Source of the DNA: Rhizobacter sp.
Lineage (GTDB): Bacteria > Pseudomonadota > Gammaproteobacteria > Burkholderiales > Burkholderiaceae_C
Direction of reading: 5' to 3'
Assembly: GCA_025355745.1 (NCBI GenBank)
Contig: JANXZA010000005.1
Span: 1-38,280 of the forward strand
DNA length: 38,280 bases
Shown here: positions 32,967 to 38,280 of the stretch, in pieces
Layout of the letters: every line of letters starts with the position of its first letter
Numbering within the stretch: position 1 is the stretch's first letter
Position numbers and translations under genes: made by a program
The notes under the pieces: generated by a model
Databases searched by the model: none
Told to the model about the DNA's origin: nothing
Seen by the model: only the letters and a program-made list of their open reading frames with translations

Positions 32967-33881
32967 ATGAACCCACGCATCAGCCTGATCGGCGCCCCCA
33001 CCGACATCGGCGCCGGCAGCCGAGGCTCCAGCATGGGTCCGGAGGCGCTGCGCGTGGCCGACATCGTGCCGGTGCTCGAAAGCCACGGCCTCGAGGTGAT
33101 CGACCGTGGCAACCTGAGCGGCCCAACGAACCCCTGGCTGCCGCCCGTCGATGGCTACCGGCACCTGGCCGAAGTGGTGGCCTGGAACGAAGCCGTGCAC
33201 GCGGCCGTGCATGCCGAGCTGCAGCTTGGCCGCCTGCCGATTCTGCTTGGCGGTGACCACTGCCTTGGCATCGGCTCGATCAGCGCGGTGGCGCGCCACT
33301 GCCGCGAAACCGGCAAGAAGCTGCGCGTGCTGTGGCTCGACGCGCATGCCGACTTCAACACCAACACCCTCACACCCAGCGGCAACATCCATGGCATGCC
33401 GGTGGCCTGCCTGTGCGGCTACGGCCCGCAGGCGCTGATCGAGATTGGCGGCACCGTGCCCGCGATCAACCCGAAGGTAGTGCGCCAGATCGGCATCCGC
33501 AGCGTCGACGCGGGCGAGAAGCGGCTCGTGCACGACGCCGACCTCGAGGTGTTCGACATGCGCTACATCGACGAGATGGGCATGCGCCACGCGATGGAAC
33601 TGGCACTCGCCACGATCGACGCCCACACCCACCTGCACGTGAGCTTCGATGTCGATTTTCTCGATGCCGCCATCGCCCCCGGCGTGGGCACGACGGTGCA
33701 GGGCGGGCCGACCTATCGCGAGGCGCAACTCTGTATGGAGATGATTGCCGACACCGGCCGCCTGGCCTCGCTCGACATCATGGAACTGAACCCGGCGCTG
33801 GACGTGCGCAATGCCACCGCGATCCTGGCCGTCGATCTGGTCGAGAGCCTGTTCGGCAAGAGCACCTTGATGCGCAAGTGA
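32967..33881 (+). CDS. rocF: Arginase
   Basis: A 304-residue manganese-dependent ureohydrolase that converts arginine to ornithine and urea. Metal-ligand motifs are GGDHCLGIGS (His), WLDAHADFN (Asp-x-His-x-Asp) and SFDVDFLDAAIAPGVGT (Asp-x-Asp), with the closing SLDIMELNPALDVRNATA. The DAHADFNT stretch and overall length (about 300) fit arginase rather than agmatinase or formimidoylglutamase. The ATG at 32967 has GAGG eight bases upstream, and an earlier in-frame start at 32901 overlaps the LOG gene and was rejected. The end of the gene lies inside a four-unit 11-bp tandem array. Ornithine formed could feed nitrogen use or polyamine synthesis. Confidence 0.94.
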   Translation: MNPRISLIGAPTDIGAGSRGSSMGPEALRVADIVPVLESHGLEVIDRGNLSGPTNPWLPPVDGYRHLAEVVAWNEAVHAAVHAELQLGRLPILLGGDHCLGIGSISAVARHCRETGKKLRVLWLDAHADFNTNTLTPSGNIHGMPVACLCGYGPQALIEIGGTVPAINPKVVRQIGIRSVDAGEKRLVHDADLEVFDMRYIDEMGMRHAMELALATIDAHTHLHVSFDVDFLDAAIAPGVGTTVQGGPTYREAQLCMEMIADTGRLASLDIMELNPALDVRNATAILAVDLVESLFGKSTLMRK

Positions 33882-33912
33882 TGCGCAAGTGACGCGCAAG
33901 TGATGCGCAAGT
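33869..33912 (+). repeat. 11-bp tandem array overlapping the arginase stop
   Basis: Four units GATGCGCAAGT, GATGCGCAAGT, GACGCGCAAGT, GATGCGCAAGT run from the last three codons (Met-Arg-Lys) past the TGA (33879-33881). It looks like repeated duplication of the gene's end. Confidence 0.88.
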
Positions 33913-33965
33913 AATTTGTTAGCTCTGCGCCTTGGGTGGAAGCCCGCTGCCGCATGCAGCCCGGC

Positions 33966-35024
33966 TCATGCCGGCTGCACCGCCGCCTCCTCCTCGGCCT
34001 CCAGCCACGCCGTCACATTGTCGGCAAGCTCGTCACCGGAGCGCCATGCGGCCTCGACCCCGCCGCCACCCAGAAAGTCGCCACACACACCCAGGCGCAG
34101 GTCGCCGTCCCACCAGCACTCGCGGCCATCGGCCAGTGCCGCTGCCGGCACCGCGTAGCGCCAGCGGTGGACGCTGCGGTGCTGCCATTGAAGCGCCGCA
34201 TTCCACGGCAGCAGCGCCTTCAGCGCCGCACCCAGGGCTTCGGCCACGTCGGCGGGGTCGTCTTCGAGGTGCGCGCTGCTCCAGGCCGCGCTGGCATGCG
34301 CTACCCAGGTGGCGGACCCCGGTGGCGCGCTGCGGCCCGGCTTGCGGTCGTTGCGCATCACCCAGGCGAGCGGGCCCTTGGCGGGCTCGGCTGCGTCCCA
34401 CGGCCAGTCAGCATCGTCGGTGACTGCCATCAAGGTCCAGCATGGGTCCATGCGCACCGCTGCCAGCGCATCGGCCCAGCCGTCGTGGTGCCCGGCCAGC
34501 AACACGGCCGCCTGGGCCGGCGGCATGGCGAGCATCACCTGGTCGAATGGGCCCGTCGCCTCGCCGCCGGCCAGCACCACCTGCCAGCCATCGCTGCCGC
34601 GCTGAAGACGCTGCACGCTCGCTCCCAGCTGCACCGAGACGCCTGTGAGCAGATGCCGGCACAACGCCGGCATGCTCGGCATGGCGACGAAGCCGGGGCG
34701 CAAGCTCGGCGCAGGGAAAGCCGCGTGGACTTGCGGCCGCCACGGCGCGACACAGCCGACCGCCTGCAGCCGAGTCATCAAGGCCCGAAAGCGCGGATGC
34801 CGGGCGCTGAAGAACTGCGCGCCGTGGTCGAACTCGGCTGATTGCGATGCGCCGCGCGCGTCGGTCCAGCTCACTCGCCGAGTCGCCATGCGGCCGCCAA
34901 GACCGCGCGATTTGTCGAACTGCGTGACGCGCATGCCGGCGCGTTGCAGGCTGGCGGCACAGGCGGCGCCGGCCACACCGGCGCCGATCACGGCGATTCT
35001 CAAGGGCTGTGGGCTGGTGGACAT
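33966..35024 (-). CDS. NAD(P)/FAD-dependent amine-oxidase-like oxidoreductase
   Basis: A 352-residue FAD-binding protein of the renalase-like / amine-oxidase branch (COG3380 type). The N-terminal dinucleotide fold is LRIAVIGAGVAGAACAASLQRAGMRVTQFDKSRGLGGRMATRR, and the C-terminal FAD contact is CGDFLGGGGVEAAWRSGDELA. FDHGAQFFSARHPRFRALM is conserved in the family. The substrate is unknown. Similar genes often lie near photolyase and MerR/LitR-type regulators in Burkholderiales, and here a MerR gene is divergent. The ATG at 35024 has GAGG eight bases upstream. A minus-strand promoter about 320 bp upstream (35345-35374) would give a long leader. It converges on the arginase gene. Confidence 0.88.
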   Translation of the reverse strand: MSTSPQPLRIAVIGAGVAGAACAASLQRAGMRVTQFDKSRGLGGRMATRRVSWTDARGASQSAEFDHGAQFFSARHPRFRALMTRLQAVGCVAPWRPQVHAAFPAPSLRPGFVAMPSMPALCRHLLTGVSVQLGASVQRLQRGSDGWQVVLAGGEATGPFDQVMLAMPPAQAAVLLAGHHDGWADALAAVRMDPCWTLMAVTDDADWPWDAAEPAKGPLAWVMRNDRKPGRSAPPGSATWVAHASAAWSSAHLEDDPADVAEALGAALKALLPWNAALQWQHRSVHRWRYAVPAAALADGRECWWDGDLRLGVCGDFLGGGGVEAAWRSGDELADNVTAWLEAEEEAAVQPA

Positions 35025-35258
35025 GGTCAGGCCTCGGGTGGTTGATGTGGGAGTGCGGTCAGAGGGCGGGCTGGCGCGCGCTGCGTCAGGCGCTGTTCAG
35101 TGCTGTACGTCGCGATACCGCTTGCGGATGTGGGCACCTCGTGTGCGCGGTCCGGCGCCAGGCCGGCGGCGGTAGTACGCAACCGGGGGCGAGCACGCCG
35201 GGCAGGCACCGTCGAGGTATGCGGTGAGGGCGGAAGGTCGAGGTGGGTCTGGACAAAC

Positions 35259-35294
35259 ATGATTCGCTTTGCACTGGGTTTGAAGCGAATGATA
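35259..35294. promoter_or_regulatory. Dyad ATTCGCTT ... AAGCGAAT
   Basis: ATTCGCTT (35262-35269) and AAGCGAAT (35283-35290) are perfect inverted arms. Outer bases extend the match to ATgATTCGCTTt and its near complement. It lies in the long leader of the oxidoreductase gene and could be an operator or an RNA hairpin. Confidence 0.5.
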
Positions 35295-35320
35295 CGCCTC
35301 GACCCCATCTTGAAGCTATA

Positions 35321-35349
35321 TTGACTCATAAACTTTCGACATTTAATGT
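35321..35349 (+). promoter_or_regulatory. Sigma-70-type promoter of the MerR gene
   Basis: TTGACT (35321-35326), a 17-bp spacer and TAATGT (35344-35349). The -35 is part of an inverted copy (TTGACTCATA) of the 11-bp TATCGAGTCAA units that follow at 35353-35363 and 35364-35374, just downstream of the expected start point. The site fits autorepression by the MerR product. Confidence 0.65.
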
Positions 35350-35374
35350 AACTATCGAGTCAATATCGAGTCAA
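35345..35374 (-). promoter_or_regulatory. Overlapping minus-strand promoter toward the oxidoreductase gene
   Basis: On the minus strand TTGACT (35374-35369), an 18-bp spacer, then TACATT (35350-35345). It shares bases with the MerR promoter and is built from the same GAGTCAA repeats, so one bound regulator could control both directions. Confidence 0.5.
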
Positions 35375-35420
35375 CTATGGCTATCATCCATCAAAATTCT
35401 CAATCCAGAAACCGGACGCC

Positions 35421-36455
35421 ATGCTTGAGCCTGACCTTGCGAATCACACCGACTTGCTGCCCACCGCAGCGCGCTTGCGCAGCGGCACGGCCGCGCGGCT
35501 GGCCGGCTTGCCGGTCACCACCTTGCGCGTCTGGGAGCGCCGTTACGGTGTCGTCGCACCGGCCAAGACGGTCACCGGCCAGCGCCTTTACTCGGCGCAC
35601 GACGTACAGCGCCTGAAGCTGTTGCGCCGGCTCAGTGACGGCGGGCACGCGATCGGCACCATCGCCGCGCTTGCGCTTGACCCATTGCGGGCGCTCGCCG
35701 CCGGCTTGCCGCTTGCCGCCGCGGCGCACTCGCCGATCCAGGCGCGCCGGACGCGCCGAGCGCAAGCGGCGGAGAACCCGCCGCAGCAAGGAGTCATCGA
35801 GCCGGCCGCGATCCGGCAAGTCAGCGTGGTCGGCCGCAGCGTCGCGCGAAAACTCCGGTCCCTGCCGGGCATCGCGCTGCACGCCGTGCACGACGACCTG
35901 GGTCGGGCCGAGTCGGAAGGCGAGTCGGCCGACGCTGTGGACGTGCTGCTGGTGCACCTGCCATCGTTGCAGCCGGCGTCGGCCGAGCGCGCGTTGGCAC
36001 TGGGCGCGGCATTGCACGCCGGGGCGGTGGTGGTGCTGTACGCCTTTGGTGCCGAGGCGGTGGCAGCGTCACTGCGTGCCGCCGGCGCGACCGTGTGCCG
36101 CGAGCCGATCAGCGGGCCCGAACTGGCGCTGGTCATCGCCAGCACATGCAGTGCGCCCGCGCCCGGCAGCGCCGGGGCGGCGGTTGCGGCGGTCGCGGCG
36201 CGGCGTTTCAGCGACGAAGCGTTGGCCGAACTGGCCGAGCGCCCGACCGACATCGCCTGCGAATGCCCGCGCCACCTGGCCGAGATCGTGTTGCAGCTCG
36301 TCAGTTTCGAGCACTACAGCGACGACTGCGGCTCGCGCAGCCCCGCCGATGCCGCCCTGCACCGCCACCTGAGTGGCCTGGCCGGGGCCGCGCGCACGCT
36401 CTTCGAGCAGGCGCTGGAGCGGGTGGTGGGTGAGGGCCACGCAGGGGTCGGGTAG
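35421..36455 (+). CDS. MerR-family transcriptional regulator (LitR-like, no cobalamin motif seen)
   Basis: A 344-residue regulator. Residues about 18-75 are a MerR-type winged helix: SGTAARLAGLPVTTLRVWERRYGVVAPAKT then GQRLYSAHDVQRLKLLRRL. The remaining 265 residues are Ala-rich and laid out like the LitR/CarH sensor region, including a flavodoxin-like stretch (DAVDVLLVHLPSLQPASAERALALGAALHAGAVVVLYAF). The cobalamin-binding Asp/Glu-x-His-x-x-Gly motif is not seen, so light sensing through B12 is not supported. Homologs near photolyase and FAD oxidoreductase genes in Burkholderiales are thought to repress light- or stress-inducible genes, and the divergent oxidoreductase is a likely target. 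Only a weak CCGGA precedes the ATG. Confidence 0.88.
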   Translation: MLEPDLANHTDLLPTAARLRSGTAARLAGLPVTTLRVWERRYGVVAPAKTVTGQRLYSAHDVQRLKLLRRLSDGGHAIGTIAALALDPLRALAAGLPLAAAAHSPIQARRTRRAQAAENPPQQGVIEPAAIRQVSVVGRSVARKLRSLPGIALHAVHDDLGRAESEGESADAVDVLLVHLPSLQPASAERALALGAALHAGAVVVLYAFGAEAVAASLRAAGATVCREPISGPELALVIASTCSAPAPGSAGAAVAAVAARRFSDEALAELAERPTDIACECPRHLAEIVLQLVSFEHYSDDCGSRSPADAALHRHLSGLAGAARTLFEQALERVVGEGHAGVG

Positions 36456-36531
36456 CCGGTGGATGGGGCCATCGCTGACAGCCGCAGAGCAGCCCCAGAA
36501 AATGTCTTCGACATTCCCGCCCCCAGGGGTC

Positions 36532-36559
36532 AAGCGAAGTGGCGAAGCCACATTTGCTT
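36532..36559. terminator. Candidate bidirectional terminator hairpin
   Basis: AAGCGAAGTGGC (36532-36543), loop GAA, GCCACATTTGCTT (36547-36559) form a 12-bp stem with one bulge and A/T-rich lower arms. It lies between the convergent MerR and DUF6544 genes. A smaller hairpin AATGTC-TTC-GACATT is at 36501-36515. Confidence 0.45.
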
Positions 36560-36605
36560 GAGAGCATCCCAGGTCCCTGTCGGCGCCCGGCGTTTGCGGA
36601 AAAAC

Positions 36606-36674
36606 TCCGTTCCCCTGAGCTTGTCGGAGGGCCGGCTTCGACGGGCCTGTCCTGAGCGATGTCGAAGGGCTCAG
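36606..36674. repeat. CCTGAGC..TCGAAGGGC repeat, copy 2
   Basis: CCGTTCCCCTGAGCTTGTCG then GAGGGC, and CCTGTCCTGAGCGATGTCGA followed by AGGGCTCAG. It shares its units with 26534-26607 but is more degraded. It lies just beyond the 3' end of the DUF6544 gene. Confidence 0.72.
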
Positions 36675-36702
36675 ATCTCGATCGGCGCGAACACCGTTGT
36701 CG

Positions 36703-37593
36703 TCACTGTGCGGGCGGGTTCGCGAACTCATACGTGGCCGACAAGGTCGTGCCGCGCCAGTACGGCTTCTCGCCTTCCGCCAGCAGCCAGGCCACTTCGC
36801 CCTCTTGCGGTACGCGCATGCCGTCCTGCCTGGCATAGCGCCAGTACCGGCCCTGCCAGGGCGCAGTGACGGTCTTGCCATCCACCAACCGGCCACGCGA
36901 CTCAGCGCGCACGGTGTCGATCAGGCCTTCTGCGGTGAAGCGAAACAGCAGCTTCAACGTCAGCGGTCCGTCGGTAAGTGTGGCGTGGGCCGAGCTGTCG
37001 TCAACCGCCTCCCAGCGCACGCCCTGGCTGGGCAGCAGCGCGGTGGGGTACCAGGCCGCTTCGGCAAAGAAGCGCATCAGCTCGCCCCGCGCCAGCTCCG
37101 GGGTGTCGGCCACGTTGACCACCGTGACAAGGCCCAGCACGGCGCCGTGCAGGTATCCCGCGCCGGCGATGTAAGCGTCATGCACGTGCACAGGCACACC
37201 GGGAAACATCATCACGCGGGCGTCCCAGTCAAAACCCGGCCGCTGGGTGATGACCCGTTGTTGCGATGTGAACGGCTTCCACTGCTCGGCCGCAGCGCTC
37301 ATGTTGAACGTGCCGGCGTGACGGATCGAAACCGCCGCGACGATGGCTTGCCCGTCGGTCAATGCAGCGCGGAAGTAGCGTTGCACGGGTGCCGGCAAGC
37401 CTTCCAGTTCGCGCGCATCAAAGCGCGCGACCGAATGCGGCGCGCGGGCCGCCTCCAGTCTGGCCCGCAAGGCGGTGCTGGCTCCATTCCAGCGCCACGA
37501 CCCATAGGCAACGAGGGCCCCGCCCAGCAGCGTCAGGGCGGCAATAAAGAACGCCAGCCATTTGATCCAGACCATGTCGGCAGGTTGAGGCAT
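36703..37593 (-). CDS. DUF6544 family membrane-anchored protein, copy 1
   Basis: A 296-residue protein with an N-terminal transmembrane anchor (WIKWLAFFIAALTLLGGALVAYG) and a large domain expected outside the cytoplasm. The domain starts at LPAPVQRYFRAALTDGQ and has the family landmarks GTFNMSAAAEQWKPFTSQQRV, GFDWDARVMMFPGVPVHVHDAYI, ARGELMRFFAEAAWYPTALL and YWRYARQDGMRVPQEGEVAW. Function is unknown. The ATG at 37593 overlaps the stop of the upstream paralog by one base (TGATG), so the two are coupled; a TTG at 37596 is less likely. The protein is the shorter-spaced second member of a tandem duplication and ends in NPPAQ. Confidence 0.86.
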   Translation of the reverse strand: MPQPADMVWIKWLAFFIAALTLLGGALVAYGSWRWNGASTALRARLEAARAPHSVARFDARELEGLPAPVQRYFRAALTDGQAIVAAVSIRHAGTFNMSAAAEQWKPFTSQQRVITQRPGFDWDARVMMFPGVPVHVHDAYIAGAGYLHGAVLGLVTVVNVADTPELARGELMRFFAEAAWYPTALLPSQGVRWEAVDDSSAHATLTDGPLTLKLLFRFTAEGLIDTVRAESRGRLVDGKTVTAPWQGRYWRYARQDGMRVPQEGEVAWLLAEGEKPYWRGTTLSATYEFANPPAQ

Positions 37594-38280
37594 CAAGGTG
37601 CGAACTCATGGCACATTGATTTGACGGAGCCGACGAAGTACCGCTTGCGCCCGTCGGGCGGCACCCAGGCGGCTTCGCCGGACATCGGCACGGTCATGCC
37701 GCCGCGCACTTCGTAGTCGCAGAAGCCGCACTCCCACGGCCTCATCACGATCTCGTTGCCGACCAGGCCGCCCCGCGCTTCAGCACGCACCGAGTCGATC
37801 AGGCCGGCGTCGTTGAAGTGAAAGAGCAGGGTCAGGGTGATGGGGCCGTCGGTGATGCTGGCATTCGCCGACGTGTCGTCCACGGCAGCCCATTGCACGC
37901 CCTGGCTGGGCAGCAGTGCGGTCGGGTACCACGGCATCTCGGCAAAAAAGCGCATCAATTCGCCGCGCGCCATCTCGCCGCCACCACCCATGTCGGCGAC
38001 CGTGAAGAGGCCCAGCATTGCCGCTCGCACCAGGCCCGTGCTGGCGACGTAGCTGTCGACCACATGAACCCTGATGCCCGGCAACATCGAGATCCGGGCG
38101 TCCCAGATGAAGCCCGGGCGCAGAGCGGCAGGCGAGGTAACGACGCGTTGCTTCGACGTGAACGGCCGCCACTGCTCGGCCGTGGCCGACATGTTGATGC
38201 TGCCGGCCATGTCGATCGTGACCGCAGACACGATGGCCTGGCCGTCTTTCAACACCGCCCGGAAGTAGCGCTGCACCGGC
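37593..38280 (-). CDS. DUF6544 family protein, copy 2 (partial, N-terminus off the right edge)
   Basis: About 229 codons of a paralog of the neighbouring DUF6544 gene. The visible part begins at the edge with PVQRYFRAVLKDGQAIVSAV, which aligns with the interior APVQRYFRAALTDGQ of copy 1, so the true start and membrane anchor lie outside the window. A GTG at 38276 is not a real start. Shared blocks include SATAEQWRPFTSKQRV, GELMRFFAEMPWYPTALLPSQGVQWAAVDD and GEAAWVPPDGRKRYF. It differs from copy 1 by a CGFCDYEV segment with two cysteines. The two genes are cotranscribed and probably arose by tandem duplication. Confidence 0.86.
   Translation of the reverse strand, partial: PVQRYFRAVLKDGQAIVSAVTIDMAGSINMSATAEQWRPFTSKQRVVTSPAALRPGFIWDARISMLPGIRVHVVDSYVASTGLVRAAMLGLFTVADMGGGGEMARGELMRFFAEMPWYPTALLPSQGVQWAAVDDTSANASITDGPITLTLLFHFNDAGLIDSVRAEARGGLVGNEIVMRPWECGFCDYEVRGGMTVPMSGEAAWVPPDGRKRYFVGSVKSMCHEFAP

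Larger units (their letters stand above)
35025..35420. other. Intergenic region of 396 bp between divergent oxidoreductase and MerR genes
   Basis: The right third is distinctly A/T-richer and holds overlapping divergent promoters and 11-bp operator-like repeats. The left part (35025-35258) is G/C-rich with no recognised element. It includes a minus-strand open frame of 77 codons (35027-35260) ending 2 bp before the oxidoreductase ATG. That frame has no ribosome site and an Arg/Pro/Ala/Thr composition typical of spurious frames, so it is not called as a gene. Confidence 0.7.

Noticed and set aside
35027-35260. Possible 77-codon leader gene ending 2 bp before the oxidoreductase ATG
   Set aside because: The spacing is attractive but there is no ribosome site, and the Arg/Pro/Thr/Ala composition resembles random G/C-rich translation. 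Kept as intergenic.

Overview
The window looks like a chromosomal segment of a high-G+C betaproteobacterium of the order Burkholderiales (Rubrivivax, Leptothrix or Methylibium type). This rests on strong G/C third-position bias, the gene order ubiJ-ubiB ... fmdB family-DUF502-aspS ... nudB-EEP phosphatase-clsB, and an EpsL / sugar-phosphotransferase / GalE exopolysaccharide operon of the kind linked to exosortase clusters. No rRNA, tRNA, CRISPR array, phage or complete insertion sequence was seen. The galE gene runs off the left edge and a DUF6544 gene runs off the right edge.

Layout. Positions 1-3595 (minus) hold the end of an exopolysaccharide operon: initiating sugar-phosphate transferase, EpsL-type outer-membrane barrel, GalE. 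Positions 3809-12486 (plus) hold a housekeeping block: UbiJ-UbiB for ubiquinone, an FmdB-type zinc ribbon, a DUF502 membrane protein, AspRS, NudB (folate), an EEP phosphatase and cardiolipin synthase B. A small toxin-antitoxin pair (Phd-like antitoxin with a CcdA-like tail, CcdB toxin) sits between aspS and nudB. Positions 12514-15645 hold a two-gene DNA-repair module (ligase-associated exonuclease plus ATP-dependent DNA ligase) bracketed by inverted copies of a palindrome-rich repeat of about 100 bp. Positions 15765-23919 hold mixed metabolic and transport genes: alpha/beta hydrolase, type II asparaginase, EamA transporter, ChaN-like lipoprotein, S10 carboxypeptidase, DUF429 protein and a K+/H+ antiporter. 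The Lhr-like helicase that normally accompanies the ligase and exonuclease follows at 23916-26459. Positions 26637-28540 (minus) carry an unrecognised overlapping pair, a 476-residue Ala-rich protein and a small exported protein. Positions 28811-33881 (plus) hold an S41 protease, a MoeB/ThiF E1-like enzyme, a GntR regulator, a LOG-family protein and an arginase. Positions 33966-36455 hold an FAD-dependent oxidoreductase and a MerR regulator on opposite strands, with overlapping promoters between them. Positions 36703-38280 hold two tandem DUF6544 paralogs.

The intergenic DNA is unusually structured. There are three copies of a long palindrome built on CCGCAGAG with 9-bp internal repeats, the inverted repeat pair around the ligase module, two copies of a CCTGAGC..TCGAAGGGC repeat, and several exact short tandem arrays (9- or 11-bp units) at stop codons. 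Many transcription units show a -10-like hexamer only 6-9 nt before the ATG and no Shine-Dalgarno, which suggests leaderless or near-leaderless transcripts.
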